A DNA stretch of 38,084 nucleotides from a virus: the IMG/VR virus record IMGVR_UViG_3300008119_000019, positions 1 through 38,084 of that record; one strand, given 5' to 3'. Below, piece after piece: positions 1-9,079 of this stretch. Position numbers and translations under genes: made by a program. How positions within the stretch are numbered: position 1 is the stretch's first letter; each line of letters opens with the position of its first letter. The notes below the pieces were generated by a model that was given only the letters and a program-made list of their open reading frames with translations, did not search any database and was not told the origin of the DNA.

Positions 1-1
1 A

Positions 2-3000
2 AAAGTAGGTGGAATTGTAAAGTCTATATTCGGTAGCTCCGTAAGTGGACTGTCAAACTACAGTATAAGTTCAGCAACCAGAAACTACTTTGTTTCAAAA
101 GATGATGGGTATAAATACTGGGCCTTTATTAGAAAAAATCAAGCTAGTACTTCTGTGAATAAGTCTATCTATTTCAATTATGATAGAACGGTAAAAGTTA
201 ATAAATTAGTTGTTAAGTTTGAAACGTCACACACTGTACCAAACAGTTATACTATTTTTGTAAGGCAATCTGGATCATGGGTTCAGGCTTATACATCATC
301 CACACCATTAACAAATGGTGGGCTAGCATTGTATTATAATAATGGCGCATGGACAACAACAAGACACTTATCCCCATCGGTAACTTCTAACACTCAAGAT
401 ATTTCTGGCATCAAGGTTTTGGTATCTACAGTAAATGTTGGATATGCACCTTTAGAGATTATTGAAGTTTCTGGAAGGCTGGAAGCAGATGTAAGCTCAG
501 ATGTAGTATCTTGGAGTATAGAAAAAACGTATTTTGAAGACCACGAAGTTTTGCCAGTGGGAGAAATTAGCTCAAATAGCGCTACAGTAAATTTTGACAA
601 TACTTCTAATATATTTAGCTATGAAAATACACTATCTAGGTACTACAATTTAATTGATAAGCGTATTGGGGTAAAAATATTTACAATAATTAATTCAAAT
701 GAAATACCACAATTTACTGGCTTTACAGACTCATGGAATTTATCAGCAAATGATGTTGCTTCTGCTACCTGTTACGACATGGCAAAAATATTGCAACAGA
801 CACAAGCCCCAGACATGGTTATTGGAAACAACCTTCCTATATCCAGAGTAATAAGAACAATATTCGACTCTGCTGGATTAAATGAAATTAATATAGATAC
901 TGTTGCAGCATCAACTCAAGTAGTAGATATATTCTGGATGTCAAAAGAGCAAACCATCTGGCAAGCGTTACAGCAATTATGTATATCAAACCAGTGTTCA
1001 ATTTTTGTAGACGAGTACGGAAAGTTTGTATTTAAGTCAAGAGCAAATGTACTGGACTCATCAACAGTAGAGCAAATATTAACATATAACAATTTTGGTG
1101 GGGTTGTGTCAAATATAGTAAGCATAGACCAATCAGCCAAGCCACGCATAGGAAACCTTGTAGTAAAATATTCACGAAGATCTTATGAAACACAAAGCGA
1201 TGTTCTCACAACATATCAAAGTATTGCAAATAATCCAAAAGAACAGTTGGTAAGTTTTAGAGGGTCTTCATATGCTACATCTATATGGGATCCAGGCGAG
1301 GCCTGGGTTCTTGGAGCCGCACCATTAGTCTATCCGATATCACAATCAGAAACAACATCAATACAAACACAAGCGCCAGAAATGCAGCAAGTTGTTCAAA
1401 AAAATGGCGAGGTGGTATGGAAAGTGGTTTCTGGTTTAACTTCATTTTCTGGATACTTTTATTTAAATGGTGAGATTATATATTATGATGCTATTAGGCA
1501 TAGAGTAGTATATAAAGATGGAAGAGCTCCAGAGGATATTAATATATCATCCAGACAACAGTTTGAGTCACTAGTCCAAGCAGACCCAGGAATAAGTACT
1601 ATAACTAATACTGGAATATTAACTGGAATCAAAAGAGCACAGTTTTCTACAACTCAAATAGCACATAACCCAGTATCCACAGACAACGGCTTGTGGTCTA
1701 GGAAGCAATTTAAAATTGGCACAACAACACAAACAAGTTTAACAGCCCCATCATTTAGTTTACAGCAAAGAGCATTAAAGCTTTCTACGGATAATGATTC
1801 TGGTGCAAGCAAGATATCATCGTTGTCAAATACTGAAAGAAGAAAATACATACAGATAGGATTAGTTGATTTAAAGAAATCTAACTACAAGAGATTTGAA
1901 TGCACAATGAGAATAGTTAACAAGCAACCTGGAGAAGAGGTTGGGGATGTAGACAGTCTGGGCGGCATATTTTTTGACTATAACCCAGCAACAAATTCTG
2001 GATACTTTATAGAATTAGGACTAGACTATACGACAGCAACATATAAAACAGCTAATGCAAATAAGTCTGTAAATATTTATAAAATAAATTCAAGCGGTAA
2101 TATTTCTGAAATTAAGAGTGTTGGAAGTCTTACTGGAAGAGCAAAAACAGATAGCCCAGAAAATATATTTAAGGATACGGTTTCTTTTGAAACCGTGCAG
2201 GACTATGACATACAAGTTTTGCGTGTTGATAGAAACGGAAAGAGATGTATTGATCTTTACATAATGGGTCAGTTAATAATACAGGTAGAAGACTCAACAC
2301 CACTACCACCGACAAATAAAGCTGGAGTATTTGTTCGTGGTGACTCAACTGCATTCTTTACAAAATTTGCTGCATGGGGGGCAAATAATGAGTCTACTCT
2401 TCAGGACGGTAGCTTCTTTGCAGACTCTATTAGAGGATTTATGACAGAAATAGTAGCAGCAGGAAACCTTGGAGTTCCAAGCAAGGCAAGTCTTGAAAAA
2501 GATTATGACTACTATGAATTTTATCCACACATGAGGGAAATACGTGTAGCAGAGTTTGACTATACTAAATTCCCAGCATCACCACTAAAAATATCTGCTG
2601 GTCCAGCTATAACATTATATGGGGCAACCATACTAGAGTCTAATTCATTTAGGGGTAAAGTAGCGGTTGTTAATGAAACTAATTCACCAGTAGATTTGGC
2701 TAGTACATTTCCTGGAACAACTACTGCCGTTTATCCAAAGCTTTTAGGATATGCATTGAAAAAATTTGAACCCAGGGAATATAAGACGACCATATCTAAG
2801 GCAAAATCAGATGACGCAAAATTTGAAATAGACAGCGAATGGATACAATCTGAGGGCCAAGCGAAGGATATAGCAGAGTTTATTAAGTTAAATTCAGTAA
2901 CCTTGAAAAATGGCAAATTAAATGATATCATAATACTAGATGCTGAAATTTTTGCTAACCCATTAATTCAGCTAGGGGATACGGTAGATGTAATACACCC

Positions 3001-3106
3001 AGACCTAGGGCTATCAGGAGCAACACACACATTTGTTGTTACTAGAGTTAGCCAGGAATTTAATGGTGGAATTTCAACTAGTGTCAGATTACAGGAGATA
3101 CCATGA
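2..3106 (+). CDS. Large minor tail / tail-tip protein (5' partial)
   Basis: The reading frame is open from the first base, so the true start is upstream. The GTG at 155 is internal, since codons 2-154 read sensibly into it. The visible part is about 1034 residues. Its middle third contains a jelly-roll, LamG-like stretch (roughly window bases 1840-2380, with an FDYNP turn and FFTKFAAWG), and the C-terminus ends in a beta-rich segment with LGDTVDV and ISTSVRLQEI, a style common in tail-hub or baseplate proteins. No enzymatic motif was recognised. It overlaps the next gene by ATGA and is followed by other tail genes. From position and architecture it is probably part of the tail tip that carries the fibres. 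The exact family is not assigned; being structural is likely, being the hub is inference. Confidence 0.75.
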   Translation, partial: KVGGIVKSIFGSSVSGLSNYSISSATRNYFVSKDDGYKYWAFIRKNQASTSVNKSIYFNYDRTVKVNKLVVKFETSHTVPNSYTIFVRQSGSWVQAYTSSTPLTNGGLALYYNNGAWTTTRHLSPSVTSNTQDISGIKVLVSTVNVGYAPLEIIEVSGRLEADVSSDVVSWSIEKTYFEDHEVLPVGEISSNSATVNFDNTSNIFSYENTLSRYYNLIDKRIGVKIFTIINSNEIPQFTGFTDSWNLSANDVASATCYDMAKILQQTQAPDMVIGNNLPISRVIRTIFDSAGLNEINIDTVAASTQVVDIFWMSKEQTIWQALQQLCISNQCSIFVDEYGKFVFKSRANVLDSSTVEQILTYNNFGGVVSNIVSIDQSAKPRIGNLVVKYSRRSYETQSDVLTTYQSIANNPKEQLVSFRGSSYATSIWDPGEAWVLGAAPLVYPISQSETTSIQTQAPEMQQVVQKNGEVVWKVVSGLTSFSGYFYLNGEIIYYDAIRHRVVYKDGRAPEDINISSRQQFESLVQADPGISTITNTGILTGIKRAQFSTTQIAHNPVSTDNGLWSRKQFKIGTTTQTSLTAPSFSLQQRALKLSTDNDSGASKISSLSNTERRKYIQIGLVDLKKSNYKRFECTMRIVNKQPGEEVGDVDSLGGIFFDYNPATNSGYFIELGLDYTTATYKTANANKSVNIYKINSSGNISEIKSVGSLTGRAKTDSPENIFKDTVSFETVQDYDIQVLRVDRNGKRCIDLYIMGQLIIQVEDSTPLPPTNKAGVFVRGDSTAFFTKFAAWGANNESTLQDGSFFADSIRGFMTEIVAAGNLGVPSKASLEKDYDYYEFYPHMREIRVAEFDYTKFPASPLKISAGPAITLYGATILESNSFRGKVAVVNETNSPVDLASTFPGTTTAVYPKLLGYALKKFEPREYKTTISKAKSDDAKFEIDSEWIQSEGQAKDIAEFIKLNSVTLKNGKLNDIIILDAEIFANPLIQLGDTVDVIHPDLGLSGATHTFVVTRVSQEFNGGISTSVRLQEIP

Positions 3107-3483
3107 AAAATAAAAAAGTAAACTATTCAAATAGGCAGGTTAAAGGCGAGGAAGACGTATTCTCACCGTTTGACACAGATGCAGATTTAGTTGGTGGAGT
3201 AAATCAGTCAGATCCATATGGATATCAATCTGCTGCTATTAAAACTTCTTCACAGTCATCTGATGATAGTGGAACTGGGTCTGGAGAAGAGTCACTAGAG
3301 GGTGCAAATTTAGAAAAAGCAGACGATGATTTAGAAGAAAAGCTAGGAACAGTAAACTCTGTCTTATTTGAGCAAACTGGGTCATTTACTGGAGACGGTA
3401 CATATTTGGCAAATGTTACTGCAATAATTACAGATGTTAAGGGGGCTACAAACTATGAAGTTCAATTCACCAAAATCTCTTAG
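3103..3483 (+). CDS. Small acidic tail-associated protein, unknown function
   Basis: A 126-residue protein whose ATG overlaps the stop of the large tail gene (ATGA), so it is translationally coupled to it. The N-terminus is polar and basic; the middle (about residues 45-80) is rich in Ser, Gly, Glu and Asp and probably disordered; the last 40 residues look like a short beta segment (FTGDGTYLANVTAII). The 3' end overlaps the next gene by 29 bases. No family is recognised. Its place between a tail-tip protein and the fibre suggests a connector or assembly factor, which is inference only. Confidence 0.6.
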   Translation: MKNKKVNYSNRQVKGEEDVFSPFDTDADLVGGVNQSDPYGYQSAAIKTSSQSSDDSGTGSGEESLEGANLEKADDDLEEKLGTVNSVLFEQTGSFTGDGTYLANVTAIITDVKGATNYEVQFTKIS

Positions 3484-4063
3484 TGGAGAGTATGTATTCT
3501 ATAAAAATGGCGTAGAGGTAGCAAGATCAAAAAATATTATAACAACTGCTGGTAAAGAAGCAATATTAAAGTATTTATCAAGAGAGTCTTACGAGTATGC
3601 ATCTAGAATAGTTTTAGGTTGTGGTTCTACAACTGCATCATTATCCGATGAATTTTTAACGCTAGAAATGTTTGCTACAGCAATTAACTTTAAAACACTA
3701 GACTATACACAGACACCAACCGAATTAGTTTTTAGAACAACACTTCCATCAACATTTAATGGAAACTATTACACATTAACTATACCTTCAGCCAACCTAT
3801 CGATTGGCTACAACATAGTTACATATAACATAGCTCAACTGATTGCAACTGGTTCACCTGAAATAAGTCAAACGCAGTCGATATCTGTAATTGTAAATTC
3901 TGGTGCTTCACAATCAGTTGTAACAATGGATGCAATAAAATTTGATAATTCATCAGATTTAGAAAAACCAACTTTAGTAAGTAGATCTGTTTTGGCAACA
4001 CCATTAATTGTCGAAGGCGGGTACCCATTCGATATCGAATACAGATTGGCATTTGATATTTAA
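3455..4063 (+). CDS. Beta-rich tail protein, unknown function
   Basis: A 202-residue protein predicted to be mostly beta strand, with no catalytic motif seen. An in-frame ATG exists at 3434, but the ATG at 3455 is preceded at proper spacing by an AAGGGGG ribosome-binding site (3439-3445), so 3455 is preferred. The N-terminus (SGEYVFYKNGVEVARSKNII) resembles small phage tail proteins in which a short strand-turn-strand is followed by a TAGKEAIL helix. It overlaps the previous gene by 29 bases and ends in TAATG, sharing one base with the fibre gene. It is probably a tail-fibre attachment or adaptor protein; this rests on context. Confidence 0.65.
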   Translation: MKFNSPKSLSGEYVFYKNGVEVARSKNIITTAGKEAILKYLSRESYEYASRIVLGCGSTTASLSDEFLTLEMFATAINFKTLDYTQTPTELVFRTTLPSTFNGNYYTLTIPSANLSIGYNIVTYNIAQLIATGSPEISQTQSISVIVNSGASQSVVTMDAIKFDNSSDLEKPTLVSRSVLATPLIVEGGYPFDIEYRLAFDI

Positions 4064-6759
4064 TGGCAACAAAAAGAACGATATCTGGATTAACACCAGG
4101 TACATGGGCGTTTAGATTTAAGGCTATAAGTGATAATGGATTATCTGGAGATTGGTCACCAGCATTCACATACACAGTTATTGGAGACACTACACCACCA
4201 CCAGTTCCATCAAAACCAAACGTAACATCTGTCATTGGTGGGGTTTCTGTAAAGTGGGTTGAAACAGCATACCAAACACCAATTGACTTTAATCGTGTAG
4301 ATGTTTATGTATCTAGTGGGGGCGCATATACTAAATTTGGATCGATAGCCTCAATAAATAGTGTTGTTACATATGTACCACCAGAAGGAGTTACTGGACC
4401 ATTTACATTTAAATTTACTGGTGTTGATAGAAGTGGGAACGTTTCTGCACTTTCAGAAGCATCAGACAGCGTGTCTGCTGGAACAATTGGTATAGATACC
4501 ACACCACCATCTTCACCAAGTGGTCTGTCCGTCCTTGCGTATAACGATACATCAGATACCTCTGGATCAACAGGATATGTTGATGCATCTTGGACAGGGT
4601 CAACTTCTACAGATTTACTAGGACATTATATTAGATATGGAAGAAGCTCAACAGTTTGGGATGAGTATTTATTTATTCAGGCAGGACAAAACACTAAAAG
4701 AATATTTAATTTAAGGTCTGGAACAACATACTATTTTCAGGTTAATGCTACAGACGGCAGTAACCCTAGCGCTTATGTTCCTGCTACGCCAATATCAGTT
4801 TTAATTCCTGGAGATGTAACAGCTCCAGCTGCACCACAAAATCTGTCTGCTATTTCAGGATTAGATTATGTAATTGCATATTGGGATAGAAATTCTGAAA
4901 ATGACGTGGACCTTGCAAGGGGTCAGTATCAAGTACAAATTTCAACTTCCAGTAGTTTTGCAACTATAGTAGAAGATACTGTTATAACTGGAACAGTTGC
5001 TACGTTTAATGGATTAACAACTGGAACATTATATTATGTTAGAGTAAGGGCCACAGATTCTTCTGGAAATTCTGGACCGTGGTCGTCTATAGCATCTACA
5101 ACACCATCCACATTAAATGCTGAAACATCAATAACATCTGGAACTATTGTGGGTAACTTAATAGCAGCAAATACTATCGTGGGAGATAAAATACAGGCTA
5201 ACACTGTAGACGTAGATAGATTTAAAACAAATACTGGAATTGCTGGAATTATATATGTTGGGTCTGATGACTCACCAACTGGAACTAATAGAATAGTACT
5301 TGATGGAGCAAGTACACTACCAAAAATATATTATGGTAGCGGTGTATACAATAACTCTAATACACCATTTTATATAGACGCTGCTGGAAAATTTAGTTTA
5401 AAAGACCAACTTACCTGGGATGGATCATCATTAACAGTAAGAGGATCACTAAATGTAACACAGGCTTCAACAATGACATCAAACCTAAACATAAACTCTG
5501 GAGGTAGCCTAATAGTAAATGGTGGTGCTATAAGAGTCACTGGAACAGCTGGTCGTGTAGAAATGAGTTCTTTAGGTTTAGTTGGATACAATGCATCAAC
5601 TGGTGGAAGTCCACTAGTAACTATTCAGGCAAATACTGGACAGATAGTTGCCACTGGTGGACAAATTGGCGGATTTACACTTGGACCAACATCTTTAACT
5701 ACAACAAATACTTCTGGTCAGGCTGTAGGACTGTACAGTAATGGACAGTTTAGCTTAGGATCAAACTTTAATATTAGTGCTGCTGGAGATCTTACCGCAA
5801 CTGGAACATTTACTATTGCTGGAACTGGAGGACAAACAGCAATTGCTGCAAATCAAGTAAACTCTAATGTTACCTCTATCTCTGGCGGAGTAATAACAAC
5901 TGGAACAATTAATCTTAACAATGTTCTTGTAAATAGTGGATCTGGAACAGTCAATACAATGAAGTTAAGCAGTAGCGGTTTAGAAATTTATAACTCTAGC
6001 GGTACAAGAACTGTATTCCTTACTCCTTCTGGAAATGCATCTTTTAATGGTGAAATAACCTCGACTACTGGAAACATTGCTGGTTTTAGCATGGATGCAG
6101 ACGGATTAATTAACTCTGGAGGCACACTTAGGCTATTTGCTGGAACAACTGGAATTAATAATATTTATTCAATATTCACAAGTAAACCAGTTAGGTTTGG
6201 GCAATATGTACAGATACAGGGAACTGGATTCACAGGATTTAGTATAATTGCAGAACAAGGAATTTCTTTAGCAAATGGTGGACTGACAATAAATTCTAGT
6301 GGACATTTTAGTTCAAATGCTACATTTAATAACTATATATACTATCCAGGATATCCAGTTTCTACAAGCGGTGGTACTGCAAGAGTTAACGATGCAACAA
6401 CTCCTATTTCCAGACTAGTTGCTGCTTCTGGTTCTAGTATTAGATTTAAGGAAAATATTGTTGATATATCAGAAAAACCAAATTTGGACCCTACAGCACT
6501 GTTAAATTTGCCAGTTAGATCTTTTACATATAAGAGCGACTATTTACCAGAAGACGATGCTAGATATGGAATGGATTTACCAGGATTTATAGCAGAAGAG
6601 CTTGAAGAGGTTTATCCTATAGCAGTAGATCGTGATTCAGACGGTACGCCACAAAGATGGAACAGCGACTTCTTAATACCAGGACTATTAAAGATAGTAC
6701 AATTACAAAATGACTCCATAGTTTCAATCAAAGCCAGGCTTGACGCTCTTGAGTCATAA
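4063..6759 (+). CDS. Tail fibre with fibronectin-III repeats and C-terminal S74 chaperone
   Basis: An 898-residue fibre. Residues ~1-350 contain three to four fibronectin type III-like repeats (TTPP linkers; TYYFQVNATDGS, LYYVRVRATDSSGNSGPWS). Residues ~380-780 are a long Gly/Thr/Ser/Asn-rich beta-helical shaft (TGTINLN, GNIAGFSM). From about residue 790 comes an intramolecular chaperone of the peptidase S74 family: SSIRFKENI at its start, then RSFTYKSD, PGFIAEELEEVYP and a terminal helix. In this family the domain drives trimerisation and then cleaves itself off at a Ser before the R-x-K motif, leaving a mature fibre; that is known biology, not shown here. It starts at TAATG overlapping the previous gene. 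It is very likely the host-recognition fibre. A promoter for the next genes begins inside its 3' end. Confidence 0.9.
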   Translation: MATKRTISGLTPGTWAFRFKAISDNGLSGDWSPAFTYTVIGDTTPPPVPSKPNVTSVIGGVSVKWVETAYQTPIDFNRVDVYVSSGGAYTKFGSIASINSVVTYVPPEGVTGPFTFKFTGVDRSGNVSALSEASDSVSAGTIGIDTTPPSSPSGLSVLAYNDTSDTSGSTGYVDASWTGSTSTDLLGHYIRYGRSSTVWDEYLFIQAGQNTKRIFNLRSGTTYYFQVNATDGSNPSAYVPATPISVLIPGDVTAPAAPQNLSAISGLDYVIAYWDRNSENDVDLARGQYQVQISTSSSFATIVEDTVITGTVATFNGLTTGTLYYVRVRATDSSGNSGPWSSIASTTPSTLNAETSITSGTIVGNLIAANTIVGDKIQANTVDVDRFKTNTGIAGIIYVGSDDSPTGTNRIVLDGASTLPKIYYGSGVYNNSNTPFYIDAAGKFSLKDQLTWDGSSLTVRGSLNVTQASTMTSNLNINSGGSLIVNGGAIRVTGTAGRVEMSSLGLVGYNASTGGSPLVTIQANTGQIVATGGQIGGFTLGPTSLTTTNTSGQAVGLYSNGQFSLGSNFNISAAGDLTATGTFTIAGTGGQTAIAANQVNSNVTSISGGVITTGTINLNNVLVNSGSGTVNTMKLSSSGLEIYNSSGTRTVFLTPSGNASFNGEITSTTGNIAGFSMDADGLINSGGTLRLFAGTTGINNIYSIFTSKPVRFGQYVQIQGTGFTGFSIIAEQGISLANGGLTINSSGHFSSNATFNNYIYYPGYPVSTSGGTARVNDATTPISRLVAASGSSIRFKENIVDISEKPNLDPTALLNLPVRSFTYKSDYLPEDDARYGMDLPGFIAEELEEVYPIAVDRDSDGTPQRWNSDFLIPGLLKIVQLQNDSIVSIKARLDALES

Positions 6760-6768
6760 TGGTACACT
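6740..6768 (+). promoter_or_regulatory. Candidate sigma70-type promoter before the post-fibre genes
   Basis: TTGACG at 6740-6745, a 17-base spacer, and TACACT at 6763-6768 preceded by TGG. It straddles the stop codon of the fibre gene. Start of transcription would be near 6775, ahead of the small coiled-coil gene at 6797. Same spacing and TGG extension as other candidate promoters in the window. Prediction by eye only. Confidence 0.5.
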
Positions 6769-6796
6769 TATTAGAGGTATATACTGAAAGGTAAAA

Positions 6797-6961
6797 ATGG
6801 AAAATAACGAACAACAGAATAAGGCTGAATTGGTAGTATTGGCACTACAACAGAGAATCGGTGAGCTGGTATCAAATTATGAAACTCAAATTGCTATCCT
6901 TCGTGCAGAAATTACTCGAATGGTCAATAAGAGCAATTCTGAAAATACACCAACAGAATAA
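6797..6961 (+). CDS. Short coiled-coil protein (possible N-terminal part of the next reading frame)
   Basis: A 54-residue ORF starting at ATG after an AAAGG site (6787-6791). It encodes a nearly continuous amphipathic helix (ELVVLALQQRIGELVSNYE...), typical of a trimeric or dimeric coiled coil, followed by a polar tail ending NTPTE. Its stop falls inside the next frame, which continues with a Pro-rich linker. Either this is an independent small structural protein or it is the N-terminus of a protein completed by a +1 frameshift at 6959 (see findings). The amino-acid pattern shows this frame is the coding one between 6797 and 6961. Confidence 0.65.
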   Translation: MENNEQQNKAELVVLALQQRIGELVSNYETQIAILRAEITRMVNKSNSENTPTE

Positions 6962-7340
6962 TCTAGTAGATCCGCCAACAGTACCTACAGCATATCCAAG
7001 CGGAGTCGCTGTATTTGATGGGATCAATACTTATTTTATTAAAAATGGTAAAAAATATAGGATAATCTCTGACAGGGCTTTAGAGAGCTGGGGATTCTCT
7101 GTTTGGTATGGAAGTCCAGAATCCTTGTCAAAAACGGTCCTAGGTGGCATTCTAGGCTTTAGAGACGGTACTGTGATTAAGGACATATCAAATGGTAAAA
7201 TATATCTAGTGGTAAATAGCAAAAAACAGCATATTACAAGTCCAGATGTGTTTACTAAGTTTGGTATTGATATAGACTCAATACTACTAGTGAGCCATAA
7301 AGAGGCTGAATTGCATAAGGACGGGGAGCCAATAAGTTGA
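6891..7340 (+). CDS. Tail-associated protein with two KK-x-x-I-x-S-type repeats (start uncertain)
   Basis: The convincing coding part begins about 6960 (NNLVDPPTVPTAYPSG) and runs to 7340. It holds two copies of a short motif: YFIKNGKKYRIISDRALESW and YLVVNSKKQHITSPDVFTKF, each a strand-turn-strand followed by a helix. Similar repeats are familiar from actinobacterial surface and cell-wall proteins, so binding to the host envelope is plausible. No convincing ribosome-binding site precedes any start; in-frame candidates are ATG 6879, TTG 6891 and GTG 6903, all of which overlap the coiled-coil gene in another frame. The residues encoded upstream of 6960 in this frame look like a shadow, so a frameshifted product with 6797 is likely. 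The end overlaps the next gene's TTG. Confidence 0.6.
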   Translation: MLSFVQKLLEWSIRAILKIHQQNNLVDPPTVPTAYPSGVAVFDGINTYFIKNGKKYRIISDRALESWGFSVWYGSPESLSKTVLGGILGFRDGTVIKDISNGKIYLVVNSKKQHITSPDVFTKFGIDIDSILLVSHKEAELHKDGEPIS

Positions 7341-7948
7341 CGATAAATTACCTGAAGCCATTTGAGCCAGGAGACCCAATAGACATCAATGTATTAAATA
7401 AACTTATACAGAATGTTAACTATTTGTCTTCTCAGATTGCACAAATTTATAAGCTTCCTGCGGTAGAAGCACCAGTATTAGTTTCTGGACCAGTTGGAAC
7501 AACAAGTGGTTCAACTACTGCTGGAACAACAACATCAACTACTGGTACTACTGGGGCAGCATACGTTGACTATCCATTTAAATGGATTGATAGTAATATT
7601 AACTTTAGCTCATATAATACTCGTGTCGTAAGAACAGTAACAGCGACCACGCTTGCTACGTATTTACCTGGAATATCATACAAGAGCTTTGAAGTACTAT
7701 CAGCATCAACATCTAGCTTATACTTCCATCCAGGTGGAAACTCTAGTGTTAGACAACAGGCAACTGGAGTTCAATTGAAGTATTACTCTATCAATGGAGA
7801 TAAGCAAGGATTTAGCTTTATGCCAAAAACAGGTGGGTCTGATGGAACTGTCTATAGATCTGGAGTTAATGGGCCAAGAACAAATGGAACTACCCTACAA
7901 AACAGACTATTGGCAACCTTTGATGTTACTGTTAGACTATATAGGTAA
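7337..7948 (+). CDS. Fibre-like structural protein
   Basis: A 203-residue protein starting at TTG (7337), which overlaps the previous stop and is supported by GGGGAG at 7323-7328. Residues 1-37 carry a short helical attachment region (PFEPGDPIDINVLNKLIQN), residues ~50-75 are a Thr/Ser/Gly-rich flexible linker, and residues ~80-203 form a compact beta-rich domain with SYKSFEVLSAS and QGFSFMPKTGG. N-terminal anchor, disordered linker and C-terminal globular domain is the usual plan for small head or tail decoration fibres. No enzyme motif is present. Part of the tail operon; host-binding or decoration role is inferred. Confidence 0.65.
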   Translation: MTINYLKPFEPGDPIDINVLNKLIQNVNYLSSQIAQIYKLPAVEAPVLVSGPVGTTSGSTTAGTTTSTTGTTGAAYVDYPFKWIDSNINFSSYNTRVVRTVTATTLATYLPGISYKSFEVLSASTSSLYFHPGGNSSVRQQATGVQLKYYSINGDKQGFSFMPKTGGSDGTVYRSGVNGPRTNGTTLQNRLLATFDVTVRLYR

Positions 7949-8211
7949 TGTATAAGCCAATCAATGATTGGTCTAAAAGAAAAAAAGAAAAACTAAATAA
8001 GTATATAGTGGTATGGGTACCAGAACATCCTAAATCTTTTAATGGTGGATGGTACTATGAACATAGATTAGTTTTAGAAAAACAATTAAATAGGATCCTG
8101 AAAGCTTGGGAGACAGTACACCATTTAGATGGTGATACAAAAAACAACTCAATAGACAATCTCTTTCCGTGTACGGAAAGGGAACATAGATATGCTCACA
8201 AAATAGCTTGA
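7948..8211 (+). CDS. Free-standing HNH endonuclease
   Basis: An 87-residue protein with the HNH_3-like pattern: YEHRLVLE (H39, R40), then ETVHHLDGDTKNN (H58, H59, D61, N66, N67), SIDNL (N71) and a final His (EREH, H80). These supply the beta-beta-alpha metal site of a nicking or cutting endonuclease. It starts at TAATG overlapping the fibre-like gene. Small orphan HNH genes in tailed phages often behave as homing or intron-less mobile endonucleases; others assist terminase, but here the terminase is 16 kb away, so a selfish role is more likely. An 18-bp near-palindrome lies inside its 3' end (8163-8180). Confidence 0.85.
   Translation: MYKPINDWSKRKKEKLNKYIVVWVPEHPKSFNGGWYYEHRLVLEKQLNRILKAWETVHHLDGDTKNNSIDNLFPCTEREHRYAHKIA
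8163..8180. repeat. 18-bp near-perfect palindrome
   Basis: CTTTCCGT, two central bases (GT), then ACGGAAAG: eight-base arms that are exact reverse complements. It lies within the last third of the HNH gene. It could be an operator, a nuclease recognition site or a transcript hairpin. Confidence 0.5.
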
Positions 8212-8237
8212 CTTTATAGTCAGGGCAAGAGTAGAAT
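8208..8237 (+). promoter_or_regulatory. Candidate promoter of the replication region
   Basis: TTGACT at 8208-8213 overlaps the HNH stop codon; an 18-base spacer leads to TAGAAT at 8232-8237. Predicted start is near 8244, 20 bases before the phosphoesterase ATG. A TGACT-TTAT-AGTCA inverted repeat overlaps the -35 element and could serve as an operator. It lies at the switch from tail genes to replication genes. Confidence 0.5.
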
Positions 8238-8263
8238 AGATATAGGACACAGAAGGGTTCTTA

Positions 8264-9079
8264 ATGAGTAACGATTTAAAGTGGATGCTATCATCCGACC
8301 AGCAGTTCCCATACCAGGATGATAAAGCAATTGCTTTATGGTTTAAGGTTATGAAATGGTTTAAACCAGACGTAGTTGACTACCTTGGGGATACCGACGA
8401 TCAGGCATGTTACAGTAAGTATACAGAGGGTAAACCGACAGAGTTTATTAAAGCGTATAAAGACGATAATGTAACAAATGACCTAGAGTTAATGATGAAA
8501 GATATGCGTATTGAGGCTAGCGGAGCAAGAGAGTTTTATGCCAAAACAAGAAAGATGCTGCCTAACGCACAGCTATTTTCAGCACTTGGAAATCACGATA
8601 TAAGAATTTTTGATTATTTAGACAAGAAGATACCAGAGTATGCAAAGCACGTAACGCCAGAAGCTTTGTGGGGATTAGACTCTATGGGGTATGATTATAT
8701 TTATTATAATGAGTTGCCAAAAAGAAGATTTGGTGACATACATGTTCATCATGGAATGTCAATAAGTGCAACTGGAGCAGTAAGAAAAGACATGGAGGAT
8801 ATGCAAATATCTTTAATCCGTGGTCACTCACATAGAATTGCTTCACACCTACAGACTTATGAATTAAGAAATAATGGTAAGGGTGAAACAATTAGAGGAT
8901 ATGAGATTGGTCACATGTGTGACGAAAAAGGTCCAGGCATGAAGTATACACAACACCATGATTGGCAAAAAGGTTTTGCAGTAGCACATATTGAAAACGG
9001 AAAGTATCCGCACATAAATATGATTCATATTTCTCCAAACTATACATGCGTCGTAGATGGGAAGCTATTCTCTCTATGA
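8264..9079 (+). CDS. Calcineurin-like metallophosphoesterase
   Basis: A 271-residue protein with the metallophosphatase motifs in order: SDQQ (D12; the usual His is Gln), YLGDTDD (G42-D46), ALGNHDIR (N110, H111, D112), HVHHG (H161-H163) and RGHSHR (G187-H190). These form the two-metal site that hydrolyses phosphomonoesters or diesters. The substrate is unknown; phage members are annotated variously as phosphatases or DNA/RNA end-processing enzymes. The D-x-H to D-x-Q change in motif I is seen in some members and may alter metal choice. It is the first gene after the 8208 promoter, with AAGGG (8253-8257) upstream of the ATG, and overlaps the next gene by ATGA. Confidence 0.85.
   Translation: MSNDLKWMLSSDQQFPYQDDKAIALWFKVMKWFKPDVVDYLGDTDDQACYSKYTEGKPTEFIKAYKDDNVTNDLELMMKDMRIEASGAREFYAKTRKMLPNAQLFSALGNHDIRIFDYLDKKIPEYAKHVTPEALWGLDSMGYDYIYYNELPKRRFGDIHVHHGMSISATGAVRKDMEDMQISLIRGHSHRIASHLQTYELRNNGKGETIRGYEIGHMCDEKGPGMKYTQHHDWQKGFAVAHIENGKYPHINMIHISPNYTCVVDGKLFSL

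Noticed and set aside
155-3106. GTG at 155 as the start of the first tail gene
   Set aside because: The frame is open from base 2 with sensible coding; the gene clearly continues beyond the window edge.
3819-4235. 138-codon minus-strand ORF across two tail genes
   Set aside because: Lies opposite well-supported coding; product is Leu/Gln-rich low complexity and there is no RBS.
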